Of a DNA stretch of 64,000 nt, positions 44,089-52,436 are shown in pieces. The position numbers were made by a program, and so were the translations under genes. This DNA comes from an uncultured Lachnospiraceae bacterium. Lineage in GTDB: Bacteria; Bacillota; Clostridia; Lachnospirales; Lachnospiraceae. The notes under the pieces were generated by a model. The model did not search any database. It was not told the origin of the DNA and worked only from the letters and a program-made list of their open reading frames with translations. The DNA lies in contig CAKRFY010000002.1 in NCBI GenBank assembly GCA_934320895.1, positions 1-64,000 of the forward strand, read 5' to 3'. Each line of letters opens with the position of its first letter. Within the stretch, counting starts at the first letter, position 1.

Positions 44089-44634
44089 ATGATTTCATGG
44101 ATTACAGATCTTGATGTAAATATTTTGTACTATGTGCAGGATCATATGAGGGGAGAAGTTTTAAATGCAGTTGTGAGTGTTTTTACTTCACTTGGAAATT
44201 ATGGGCTTATATGGATCTTATTTACATTGGCACTCATTATATATCCGAATACAAGAAAAGTTGGAGTTACATGTGCGATTGCGTTGATACTTGATCTTAT
44301 AATATGCAATGGTATATTAAAAAATATTTTTGCGAGAACCAGACCCTATGAGGCTTATGAAAATATACGTTGTATTGTGCCTCCTCAGGTGGATTATTCA
44401 TTTCCATCGGGGCATACTGCAAGTTCATTTGCGGCGGTTGTCCCGGCACTTGCAGATAAAAATACGAGACGGCTTGGTGTTGCCGCACTTATAGTTGCGG
44501 TTTTGATGGCACTATCAAGGATATATGTATGTGTACATTATCCAAGTGATGTTGTTGGAGGACTTGTAGTCGGAGTATTATGTGGCATGCTTTCCTGCCG
44601 CATTGTAGAGAGATATTCTTACAAAAAGCTATGA
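44089..44634 (+). CDS. PAP2-family membrane phosphatase
   Basis: A 181-residue membrane protein with about five helices and the three-part phosphatase signature: KNIFARTRP, SFPSGHTASS and SRIYVCVHYPSDV, with the catalytic His in each of the last two. Substrates in this family are phosphatidic acid, phosphatidylglycerophosphate or undecaprenyl pyrophosphate; here it is undetermined, though the last is plausible for cell-wall lipid recycling. ATG 44089 follows TTGGAGAAG; the upstream TTG 44077 lies before the ribosome binding site. Confidence 0.9.
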   Translation: MISWITDLDVNILYYVQDHMRGEVLNAVVSVFTSLGNYGLIWILFTLALIIYPNTRKVGVTCAIALILDLIICNGILKNIFARTRPYEAYENIRCIVPPQVDYSFPSGHTASSFAAVVPALADKNTRRLGVAALIVAVLMALSRIYVCVHYPSDVVGGLVVGVLCGMLSCRIVERYSYKKL

Positions 44635-44668
44635 TATGTAAGAAAAAATAAAAAAATTAAAAAAGTTG

Positions 44669-44697
44669 TTGACAAGTGGTAAAAAAACTGATAATAT
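44669..44697 (+). promoter_or_regulatory. tRNA-Leu promoter
   Basis: TTGACA (44669-44674), 17-bp spacer, TAATAT (44692-44697), with the leader ATGTCTTGTTCGTG. The same hexamers, spacing and leader recur at 63922-63950. Confidence 0.85.
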
Positions 44698-44741
44698 ATG
44701 TCTTGTTCGTGGCAAACGAAAGTTGTTATGAACAAGAAAGA

Positions 44742-44825
44742 GCGGAAGTGCTGGAATTGGCAGACAGGCTAGACTAAGGATCTAGTGTTGGCAACGACGT
44801 GAGGGTTCAAGTCCCTTCTTCCGCA
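44742..44825 (+). tRNA. tRNA-Leu (anticodon AAG)
   Basis: An 84-nt class II tRNA. Acceptor stem GCGGAAG/CTTCCGC, D-region GGAATTGGCAGAC, anticodon stem-loop CTAGA-CTAAGGA-TCTAG with AAG at 34-36, a long variable arm, T-loop GGTTCAAGTCC, discriminator A and no encoded CCA. A34 would need editing to inosine to read beyond CUU. Confidence 0.93.
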
Positions 44826-44838
44826 TTGCATATCAGAT

Positions 44839-44869
44839 AAGGAAATCTTAAAAGGGTTTCCTTATTTTT
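44839..44869 (+). terminator. Terminator of tRNA-Leu
   Basis: Stem AAGGAAA (44839-44845) with TTTCCTT (44857-44863), then ATTTTT. A possible SRP RNA promoter (TTGAAT 44868-44873, 16-bp spacer, TATGAT 44890-44895) overlaps its end. Confidence 0.75.
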
Positions 44870-44940
44870 GAATAATCAGGATTTTAAAATATGATCAAAA
44901 GTATATTTTAGGATTCAGATGCGGAAAGCATTTAGTTAAA

Positions 44941-45212
44941 ACTTCCGTGCTAGCTGGGGAATTAGCGGCTCCCTGTAACCTGCAATCCGCTATAGCAGGG
45001 GTGATGTCCTGTTTAGGGTATGGCATTTGTGATGCTGCCCTCAGTAAGTGGCGTTGACGTTTTGGTCTTGCGCAATGGAAACTCATGAACCGTGTCAGGA
45101 GGGGAACCTAGCAGCACTAAGTGAGAATTTTCGTGTGCCGTAAGGTAGCCGGAGCCGAGTTAACTGTTGAGGTAACGGTTGCATTGACATTTTCGACGCA
45201 GGATGCACGGAT
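44941..45212 (+). ncRNA. ffs: Signal recognition particle RNA (large bacterial type)
   Basis: About 270 nt matching Bacillus-type scRNA, with the Alu domain as well as the S domain. Landmarks: CCGTGCTAGCTGGGG at the 5' end, CCTGCAATCCGCTATAGCAG, GTTGACGTTTTGGTC, TGCGCAATGGAAACTCATGA, the Ffh-binding helix GTCAGGAGGGGAACCTAGCA with a GGGGAA-type tetraloop and GCAGCACTAAGTG, and a 3' GCACGG that pairs with the 5' CCGTGC. It targets nascent membrane and secreted proteins together with Ffh. Exact ends are estimated by pairing. Confidence 0.95.
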
Positions 45213-45233
45213 TTATATATATAATTATTTTAG

Positions 45234-45259
45234 CAAGGCATGGTGCCTTGTCTTTTTTT
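45234..45259 (+). terminator. Terminator of SRP RNA
   Basis: Stem CAAGGCA (45234-45240) with TGCCTTG (45244-45250), followed by TCTTTTTTT. Confidence 0.85.
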
Positions 45260-45377
45260 GTCCTTTTTTGTTTATTTACTAAATTGACGATAGAAGTATT
45301 AGATTGTATAATAAAAGGAGTATGGAGTAAACACAAACAGGTGGAATATGAATTGAAGGAAAAAGGGAGGAAAAGCA

Positions 45378-47714
45378 TTGAAAGCTGAGTTAAAACTAAA
45401 CAGTGTAAATCAGATAATAAAGGATACTATCATATATGAAAAAGGCGATGATATTTCATCTGTCAGTTTAGTTGTAAAAGGACGTATACGTATTAGCAAA
45501 CCGGGCATAAATGTTGTAGTAGGCTCGGGAAATTTTATAGGATTATGTGACTTGGGGGACGGGGCATATAATGTTACTTATACAGCAGAGACAAATGCAT
45601 TGGTGTATGCATTTCCAAAGATGCGTCTTAATCAGGCAGTGAGAAGTCTGATCAAGGCAAATAAAGATTATGCAGGTCTTATGGTAGCCTCTTTCAGCAG
45701 ATTTATTCGTGAACTTTCAATGATATATAACAGTATTACGGAATTATCAGGCAAACTGTACGATTTTCTTATTTCAGGCAGAGAAAGATATCTTGAAATG
45801 GCAAAAAATGCCGGGATTAAAGCCGATGGTCTGCGTTCTATAGATGAAATTGAGGAATATGATCCGGGCACAGTTGTTGATATAGATAAAGTTATGTACT
45901 ACAGGGCATGTTGTGAGGTATCTCCCGAGATACAGAAAGCATATTTTGGTTCGAGTTCGGCGATATCGGTATACCATATTCTTGAGCAGATCAGTCTGAT
46001 AAATATTCTTATAAGTGAGTGTGCAAGGGGGACAGAGTATCTTATCAGACTTTCAAGACCTCTTATAAAGGATGACAGAAGTATGTATATGCAGGTATTC
46101 CAGCTTACAAATACACTTCAGCATGTTGGTGGTGATTCTGCTGAGGCTATGTCATTATTTGACGATATTATAGATTATACAAATATGTTGGAAAATGTAT
46201 TGATAGATAAAGCAAGTGTTGACCTGGAAATTGACCATGAATTTATGGAGGATGCATATTGTAACCTTTTAAATGGTGATGTACCATCGCAGAGTAATGA
46301 GAGCGATGAATTTGCGCTGACGGAGGGAGAATATCGTGATATAAGTGAACTTGATAGAGCATTATCGTTTATTCTTGATTATTCATGTATTGATGATGCT
46401 GAGGCTGCTAAGTTTGATGGTTATATATCTGAATTTGAAAGGCTTAGGGACAAGTTTTCTACAGATGATGATGTTAGAACACTCAGGAGAAATATAGCAA
46501 AGATATATTATAGGATTTATAAAAATGTATTTTTAAGAGATTATAAGTCAAAAGAACCAACTCCACTGATAATAGATCTGTTTTTAAGATATGGTTTTCT
46601 TAGTGAAAATCTTTTGAGTGAAGAATTGCTTGAACAGTTGCTATCAATAGAAAGACATGATACCCCTGGTGCAGCATGTACGGTTTATGATATGAAACAG
46701 TGGCTTACAGAAGTTATCGAGGGAAGAAAAGAACCTTCAAAGAGTGAATTTGATCTTGATTATGCTGAGAGCCTCAGAGATAAGAAGAGAACCGGAGCTT
46801 TGACAGAAGAACAGGTAAATAAGCTTGCAGATGATAGAAATGCAAAGTTTGAATTTGAAATTGATAATATGTTTAGGGCAAATCATCGTATTATTTGTGG
46901 TCAGGTGTCCGCATTTGTGCCATTTTTATTTACGGATGGATGTGCATCTTCTTTTTTAAAGACATTTATGTCAGGAGACAGAATAAATGCAGCTGTACAC
47001 AGACTGCTTCAGATAGATTATTCAGTTTTTTACAGAGAAGGTCTTTGTACGGGTGATGGTGAACATATAAAGAAAGAGTATATTATGGAAGAAGTATTCC
47101 CGGACTTTATAATATTTCCGATTTCGGGAAGTAATCCTATCATGTGGCAGGAGATCAGTGGAAGAAGAAGAAATTCAAAGGGAAGATTTCTTGTTCCGGC
47201 ATTTCTTGAAATTGATATTGATGCAGCTATGGTTAAACTGTTTGGAAGATTTAGATGGGAACTTTGCAGAACTATTCAGGGAGCAGCATGGAATAATATA
47301 CAAGTTAAGTCGCTTACAAGTGAATATAGTGATTTTGTCCAGTTTTACAGGAAAAACAGGGAGTTATCTGAGGATAAAAAGGATAAACTTAAAATGCAGA
47401 TACAGAAATGCAGAAATAATACAAGAGAAGTATTTGTAATTGACTATGAAAATTGGATTAAGCATGAGGCACATGGTGCACTGTTGTTAAGTAAACCTGT
47501 ACGTGAGATCATGGCTACATATTGTCCGTTTGCAAAGGATATAAGAAGTGGCATAGAGGAACAGCCTTTATTTAGAGATGCTATGGCAAGATTTAACAGG
47601 GAAAAAGCCAAAAAGACGAAAGAATATGACCTTAAATTCAGAGTTTGGGACAAGGATAAAGTTGAGGTGCCGGAGATTATTAAAAAGACGAGAGATTTCT
47701 ATATCGAAATGTAA
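45378..47714 (+). CDS. Large protein with cNMP-binding-like N-terminal domain
   Basis: A 778-residue cytoplasmic protein starting at TTG 45378, seven bases after GGAGG (45366-45370). Residues 1-120 look like a cyclic-nucleotide-binding (CRP-type) beta-roll: IYEKGDDISSVSLVVKGRIR, VVVGSGNFIGLCDLGDGAYN, TAETNALVYAFPK. The following 650 residues are mostly helical and acidic, with no helix-turn-helix, kinase, cyclase or protease motif and no membrane segment. The last 250 residues include FPDFIIFPISGSNPIMWQE, RFRWELCRTIQGAAWNNIQ and WIKHEAHGALLLSK. I cannot assign a function. It stands alone between the SRP RNA and a terminator. Confidence 0.75.
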   Translation: MKAELKLNSVNQIIKDTIIYEKGDDISSVSLVVKGRIRISKPGINVVVGSGNFIGLCDLGDGAYNVTYTAETNALVYAFPKMRLNQAVRSLIKANKDYAGLMVASFSRFIRELSMIYNSITELSGKLYDFLISGRERYLEMAKNAGIKADGLRSIDEIEEYDPGTVVDIDKVMYYRACCEVSPEIQKAYFGSSSAISVYHILEQISLINILISECARGTEYLIRLSRPLIKDDRSMYMQVFQLTNTLQHVGGDSAEAMSLFDDIIDYTNMLENVLIDKASVDLEIDHEFMEDAYCNLLNGDVPSQSNESDEFALTEGEYRDISELDRALSFILDYSCIDDAEAAKFDGYISEFERLRDKFSTDDDVRTLRRNIAKIYYRIYKNVFLRDYKSKEPTPLIIDLFLRYGFLSENLLSEELLEQLLSIERHDTPGAACTVYDMKQWLTEVIEGRKEPSKSEFDLDYAESLRDKKRTGALTEEQVNKLADDRNAKFEFEIDNMFRANHRIICGQVSAFVPFLFTDGCASSFLKTFMSGDRINAAVHRLLQIDYSVFYREGLCTGDGEHIKKEYIMEEVFPDFIIFPISGSNPIMWQEISGRRRNSKGRFLVPAFLEIDIDAAMVKLFGRFRWELCRTIQGAAWNNIQVKSLTSEYSDFVQFYRKNRELSEDKKDKLKMQIQKCRNNTREVFVIDYENWIKHEAHGALLLSKPVREIMATYCPFAKDIRSGIEEQPLFRDAMARFNREKAKKTKEYDLKFRVWDKDKVEVPEIIKKTRDFYIEM

Positions 47715-47744
47715 AAAATATATATGATTGTTATCATAGATTAA

Positions 47745-47790
47745 AAAAATGGGTGGACCATGCTGTTTGGTATGGTACCTCCCATTTTTG
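47745..47790. terminator. Bidirectional terminator
   Basis: AAAAATGGG-TGG-ACCAT pairs with ATGG-TACC-TCCCATTTTT, an interrupted stem between the convergent cNMP-like and SDR genes. Confidence 0.7.
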
Positions 47791-47810
47791 TTATGTGTGT
47801 ACTAAAAAGT

Positions 47811-48539
47811 CTATATCCAGCCGCCGTCAAGTTTTATGACCTGTCCTGTAAGATAACTGCTTGTATTTGAAATATCAAATACGAGTTTTGCAACATCTTC
47901 AGGCTTTCCGATTCGACCGGCGGGAACTTCATCTATTACACTTTGGAGGTCATCTTCATTTAGAAAACTATTCATATCGGTATCGATTATACCGCAGGCG
48001 ATTGCATTGACTTGTATATTACTTGGAGCAAGTTCTTTTGCAAGTGCTTTTGTAAAGGAATTTATACCACCTTTGGTAGCTGAGTATGCAACTTCTGTTG
48101 AGGCACCAACACATCCCCAAACGGATGAAATATTTATGATTTTTCCATCATGTCGGTTTAACATGTGTGGAATTGTAAGTTTACAGCAGTTAAATACTGA
48201 TGTTAGATTAGACTCAACAATGTCATGCCACTCATCGGGGGTCATATCCTGTAAAAGACCTATATATGAAATTCCTGCATTGTTTACAAGGACATCGATT
48301 TTAGAAAAACTTTTTATAATAAGTTTAAAGAACTCTTCACAATTTTTATAAATACCAATATCGCCAACATATGAGATGCAACTGACGCCATATTTTAAGA
48401 TTTCCTGTCGTAGTTGCTCAAGTTTTTCAAAATTTTTGCGGCAGCATATACATACATTAAAGCCTTTCTGGGCATAGTAAAGTGAAACAGCACGGCCGAT
48501 ACCACGTGAAGCTCCTGTTACAACAACTGTTTTATTCAT
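47811..48539 (-). CDS. SDR family oxidoreductase (FabG-like)
   Basis: A 242-residue short-chain dehydrogenase/reductase. It has the NAD(P)-binding TGASRGIG (8-15), the NNAG strand, the catalytic Ser in INISSVWG and Tyr/Lys in VAYSATKGG, and the C-terminal SSYLTGQVIKLDGGWI. It is closest by pattern to 3-oxoacyl-ACP reductase (FabG), but no fatty-acid gene adjoins, so the substrate is open. It lies convergent with the cNMP-like gene. Start ATG 48539 lies after AAATGAGG. Confidence 0.88.
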   Translation of the reverse strand: MNKTVVVTGASRGIGRAVSLYYAQKGFNVCICCRKNFEKLEQLRQEILKYGVSCISYVGDIGIYKNCEEFFKLIIKSFSKIDVLVNNAGISYIGLLQDMTPDEWHDIVESNLTSVFNCCKLTIPHMLNRHDGKIINISSVWGCVGASTEVAYSATKGGINSFTKALAKELAPSNIQVNAIACGIIDTDMNSFLNEDDLQSVIDEVPAGRIGKPEDVAKLVFDISNTSSYLTGQVIKLDGGWI

Positions 48540-48695
48540 GAATTTATAACCTCATTTCCGGATTTATATAATAAATATAGCATATATGTGTGTGATTGTC
48601 AGAAATAAAACATTAGAATATTACAAAACAGTTTTAGCGTATATAGAATAAGTATTACAATTTAGTTAAAAAAGTTACGAGACTAGGTCTTTTGC

Positions 48696-48724
48696 TTTAC
48701 ATAGAAATTTTTTTTTGATATAAT
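48696..48724 (+). promoter_or_regulatory. Promoter of the LCP-like gene
   Basis: TTTACA (48696-48701), 17-bp spacer, extended -10 TGATATAAT (TATAAT 48719-48724). Confidence 0.7.
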
Positions 48725-48781
48725 ACTTCATATGTTTTTTTAGTGTTATACAAAAAGAATCAAGATTAGAAAGGTACAGTT

Positions 48782-49975
48782 ATGAAAAAGAAGAATATAG
48801 CAAAGATATTTGCTTTAAATTTGTTGAAGTCAGTGTTGTTCATACTGATCATAATTGCAGTAGGCTTTGCAAGTTACAAGATTTCATATATGATTCTCTC
48901 AAACAATTCAGAAAATGTAGGGACATCTTCAAATGAGATTAAAGATATTATTGAGGAAGCACAGACAGATGAAATTTCAAAAAATCTTATATATGTAAGC
49001 AATGAAAATAAGATATCGCATCTTATGCTTGAAATTTGTAATACAAAAACAAATAATATGGATTATATAACTATTCCGGTTGGAACAGATTATACTATTC
49101 CGACTGATATGTATCAGCGACTGAGTACCGTTAATGAGGAGATACCTCAGATAGTCAGGATTGGAAGGCTTAAGCAGTATTTTCAAAAAGATGAGGATGC
49201 ATATGGTTATGGCGAACTTATCATAGAAAAGATGCTTGGTGTAAAGATAAGTTACTATACAGTTATAGATCAGGAAACATACGCAAACCATTATTCGAGA
49301 AGAGATATTAATGTAAAATTTAAACCTTTATCACTTGCTGAGTCAGAGAATGACAAGTCTGTTACAGTTCCTCAGAAGATAAGTGTTGCAAGTGAAAGTT
49401 ATATAAGTCAGCTTAAAGATATAAAGGGAGATCAGAAAAAGATAGCTGAATTTATTAAGCAGCAATATGAGAGAGTAGATTCTAATCTTACGGTTTATAA
49501 TAAAATTGGTTATGTAGAGTGTTACGAAAAGCTTGATCCTGAACTTTTCCATTATTGGGGAATTCCTGGAAAGTACACAGAAAATATATTTCAGGTAGAT
49601 ACAAGAGCATCAAGTTCATTTATAAATAAGCTTGTAGATAATGATACGACATATACAGGAGCACAGACTTTTGAGAGAGTTGCAAAAACTTCGACAAATT
49701 CATCAAAGGGAAAGAGTATAATTATATTAAACGGAAGTAAGATAGGTGGTCTTGCATCAGCAGCAAAAACAAAGCTTACAAATGCAGGATATACAGTAAA
49801 AAAAATAGGTGATTATACAGCGGCTACTTTGACACAGACGAAGATTATTGTAAAGGAAAATGGTGCTGGGAGAGATTTGGTACAGTATTTTAGTAATCCT
49901 GTTGTGGAAACAGGCACAGTTGAAACCGGATATGATATAAAGATTATCATAGGAACGGCTGATGCTAATAATTGA
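48782..49975 (+). CDS. Degenerate LCP-like protein with LytR C-terminal domain
   Basis: A 397-residue membrane-anchored extracellular protein. Helix VLFILIIIAVGFASYKISYM follows a short cytoplasmic tail. Residues about 65-180 resemble a LytR-CpsA-Psr domain (HLMLEICNTKTNNMDYITIP, GYGELIIEKMLGVKISYYTV), yet the conserved D-T-M and P-R-D-T residues that bind pyrophosphate and Mg2+ are replaced (HLM, IPVGT). The last 90 residues are a LytR_C domain (IIILNGSKIGGLASAAKTKL, YDIKIIIGTAD). Catalytic teichoic-acid ligation is unlikely; a wall-associated structural or regulatory role is possible. AAAGGT precedes ATG 48782. Confidence 0.75.
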   Translation: MKKKNIAKIFALNLLKSVLFILIIIAVGFASYKISYMILSNNSENVGTSSNEIKDIIEEAQTDEISKNLIYVSNENKISHLMLEICNTKTNNMDYITIPVGTDYTIPTDMYQRLSTVNEEIPQIVRIGRLKQYFQKDEDAYGYGELIIEKMLGVKISYYTVIDQETYANHYSRRDINVKFKPLSLAESENDKSVTVPQKISVASESYISQLKDIKGDQKKIAEFIKQQYERVDSNLTVYNKIGYVECYEKLDPELFHYWGIPGKYTENIFQVDTRASSSFINKLVDNDTTYTGAQTFERVAKTSTNSSKGKSIIILNGSKIGGLASAAKTKLTNAGYTVKKIGDYTAATLTQTKIIVKENGAGRDLVQYFSNPVVETGTVETGYDIKIIIGTADANN

Positions 49976-49994
49976 TTATAGGAATAACAAATTT

Positions 49995-50040
49995 AAAATG
50001 CACGCCACTGATAAGCTGACGTGCATTTTTTGTGAAAGGC
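49995..50040 (+). terminator. Terminator of the LCP-like gene
   Basis: Stem AAAATGCACG (49995-50004) with CGTGCATTTT (50030-50039) and a T run. Confidence 0.85.
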
Positions 50041-50050
50041 ATGGTATATT

Positions 50051-50785
50051 ATGCAATCGGTTGTAAATGTGATGGGTATTGAGATAGACATGCTCAGTAA
50101 TGATGTATTTATAGAAAAGATAAATACATATCTAAATGACGATAAGCTGGATGTAATATTTTTTGCCTCTGCCGAATCAATCAATAGAGCGGTGGAAAAT
50201 GAAAAATATCATGAGCTTGTTGACAGAGCAGAGCTTTTTTTGCCGGGAGAAGAAGCACTTCTGACAAATTATAAAATAGATATTCTTAAAGATGCAGGTA
50301 TGGTAGTCAGCTGCAAAAGTTTTGGAATCATGCTTGAAAATCTTCAGAAACAGGACAGGACTATTTATATAGTTTCAGACAATAGTAAGAATATCGATAA
50401 TCTTAGAAATTATTGTAAAAAAAATCAGCCCCAATTAAGGGTTATTGGTTCATGTATTTACAGTGAGGATATGGAAGATGCGGCTGTCGTAAATGAGATA
50501 AACAGTTACATACCTGATATTCTGCTTGTTGATCTTAAGATTGGTGTCCAGGAAAGCTGGATCATGGAACATGTGAATCTGTTGAATGCCAGGCTATGTG
50601 TTGCAATTGGTGGAGTTGCACAAATAATTATGGCAGAGGAAAAGAGAATACCAAAATGGATAAAAAAGATAGGTCTGACAAGCCTATATGAGAAGATTGC
50701 TGTGGAGAGAATCCCTCAGAAATTTTTTAAGGCAAGGTTTTTTAGGAAAAGAATTGACATATATAACACCAAAAAAGAGGAATAA
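50051..50785 (+). CDS. WecG/TagA/CpsF-like protein with altered active site
   Basis: A 244-residue protein with the fold and segment order of the TagA/WecG glycosyltransferase family: NVMGIEIDMLSNDVFIEKIN, RAELFLPGEEALL, RTIYIVSDNSKNIDNLRNY, DILLVDLKIGVQESWI, CVAIGGVAQIIMAEEKRIPK and IGLTSLYEKI. In active enzymes the first core reads (T)TPNxE and PDGxGV, the Thr and Asp being catalytic. Here they are ASAES and PGEEAL, so activity is doubtful. The membrane-binding C-terminal tail (ARFFRKRIDIY) is present. It starts 11 bp after the previous terminator; the ribosome binding site (AAAGG) is about 12 bases from ATG 50051. Confidence 0.75.
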   Translation: MQSVVNVMGIEIDMLSNDVFIEKINTYLNDDKLDVIFFASAESINRAVENEKYHELVDRAELFLPGEEALLTNYKIDILKDAGMVVSCKSFGIMLENLQKQDRTIYIVSDNSKNIDNLRNYCKKNQPQLRVIGSCIYSEDMEDAAVVNEINSYIPDILLVDLKIGVQESWIMEHVNLLNARLCVAIGGVAQIIMAEEKRIPKWIKKIGLTSLYEKIAVERIPQKFFKARFFRKRIDIYNTKKEE

Positions 50786-51052
50786 TTTGACTATTTTTAA
50801 CAAAAGCCATATTGTTTTTGGTTAAAACAGACAGTTTACAGGTGCAATTATTGTGACATTTAATAATAAAACAGGTGAAAATTTATAATAAATCTTCTTT
50901 ATATACTCTTTGCACAAAAAGTGAAAAATTTATTTGGCTATTTGTTCTATGGTAAATTATTTTGAGATAGTGTATTATACAAGCATGAAAGATGTGACAG
51001 GGAAAGTTACATATTATTAAATGAATTGTATGAAATTAGGAGGACTCACATA

Positions 51053-52165
51053 ATGGCAAGTTTATCTTTAAAAAACATTTGTAAAACATATCCAAACGGA
51101 TTCCAGGCAGTTAAAAATTTCAACCTTGATATTGCAGACAAAGAGTTTATCATCTTTGTAGGACCTTCAGGTTGTGGAAAATCTACAACACTTCGTATGA
51201 TTGCAGGTCTTGAGGAAATTTCTTCAGGTGAATTATGGATTGGAAATACTCTTGTAAACGATGTAGAACCAAAGGACAGAGATATTGCGATGGTATTCCA
51301 GAACTACGCTCTGTATCCTCATATGTCAGTTTATGACAATATGGCATTTGGTCTTAAACTTAGAAAGACTCCAAAGGAGAAAATTGACAAACTCGTTCAT
51401 GAAGCAGCAAAGATTCTTGATATCGAGCATCTCTTAGACCGTAAGCCAAAGGCTTTATCAGGTGGTCAGAGACAGCGTGTTGCCATGGGTCGTGCAATCG
51501 TTCGTAATCCTAAGGTATTCCTTATGGATGAGCCTTTATCAAACCTTGATGCAAAACTTCGTGTACAGATGCGTATTGAGATTTCTAAGATTCATCAGAG
51601 ACTTGAAGCTACTATCATCTATGTTACACATGATCAGACAGAGGCTCTTACACTTGGTACTCGTATCGTAGTTATGAAAGATGGTGTTATGCAGCAGGTT
51701 GCTTCACCTATCGATCTTTATACAAAGCCTTGCAATGTATTCGTTGCAGGATTCATTGGATCACCTCAGATGAACTTCATCAACTGTAAAGCAGTTAAAG
51801 ATGGTTCAGATGTTAAACTTGAGTTTGGTACATACGCAGTTAAACTTCCAGAAGGAAAAGCTGAAAAACTTGTTGAAGGTGGTTACATTGGAAAAGATGT
51901 TATCATGGGTATCCGTCCTGAGGATATCAAGGATGAGGAGATTTATGTAAACAATGGAACAGACAATGTTCTTGATGCAACTGTAAAAGTTTATGAAATG
52001 CTTGGTGCTGAAGTATTCTTATACTTCACAGTAGAGGGATTTGATATTACAGTTCGTGTAAATCCTCGTACAACAGCTCGTCCGGGAGATACAATTAAGA
52101 TTGCGCTTGATACAAGCAAGATTCATGTATTCGACAAGGAAACAGAGAAAGTTATTACAAATTAG
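51053..52165 (+). CDS. msmX: Sugar ABC transporter ATPase, MsmX/UgpC family
   Basis: A 370-residue ABC ATPase. Walker A GPSGCGKSTT, Q-loop in MVFQNYALYPHMSV, signature LSGGQRQRVAMGRA, Walker B VFLMDEPLSNLDA and H-loop THDQTEA are all present, followed by a C-terminal OB/TOBE regulatory domain (GIRPEDI). Family members serve several carbohydrate importers at once, which explains its isolation from permease genes. AGGAGG precedes ATG 51053; the in-frame TTG 51026 is unlikely. Codon use (CGT, TTC, AAC) differs from neighbours and suggests high expression. Confidence 0.93.
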   Translation: MASLSLKNICKTYPNGFQAVKNFNLDIADKEFIIFVGPSGCGKSTTLRMIAGLEEISSGELWIGNTLVNDVEPKDRDIAMVFQNYALYPHMSVYDNMAFGLKLRKTPKEKIDKLVHEAAKILDIEHLLDRKPKALSGGQRQRVAMGRAIVRNPKVFLMDEPLSNLDAKLRVQMRIEISKIHQRLEATIIYVTHDQTEALTLGTRIVVMKDGVMQQVASPIDLYTKPCNVFVAGFIGSPQMNFINCKAVKDGSDVKLEFGTYAVKLPEGKAEKLVEGGYIGKDVIMGIRPEDIKDEEIYVNNGTDNVLDATVKVYEMLGAEVFLYFTVEGFDITVRVNPRTTARPGDTIKIALDTSKIHVFDKETEKVITN

Positions 52166-52211
52166 TCTTGTTGGGATGTTATCTTTTTGAAAGAACGGTT
52201 TTATATATTGG

Positions 52212-52245
52212 AGAGTCGTCACAGTTTTTGTGGCGGCTCTTTTAT
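52212..52245 (+). terminator. Terminator of msmX
   Basis: Stem AGAGTCGTCACA (52212-52223) with TGTGGCGGCTCT (52229-52240), two G-U pairs, then TTTAT. Confidence 0.75.
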
Positions 52246-52258
52246 ATTGGTAAAAAAT

Positions 52259-52288
52259 TTGTTAAAATGCACAATTTTTTCGTATAAT
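52259..52288 (+). promoter_or_regulatory. Promoter of CdaR-like gene
   Basis: TTGTTA (52259-52264), 18-bp spacer and TATAAT (52283-52288), some 150 bp before ATG 52437. Confidence 0.5.
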
Positions 52289-52436
52289 AATATGGTAAAT
52301 ATGGATATATTGTTTGATGTAGTATTTACTTTTGTGCAAATTGATGGTATAGTTTAGTAATGGAATTAAAAATAGTATTAAAACCAAAATAGATTTTTAC
52401 TTTTAAAAAATAGATGATAAATGTTGGAGGGAATAT

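Noticed and set aside
45203..45388. 61-codon ORF after the SRP RNA
   Set aside because: It covers the SRP RNA 3' end and its terminator and has no ribosome binding site.
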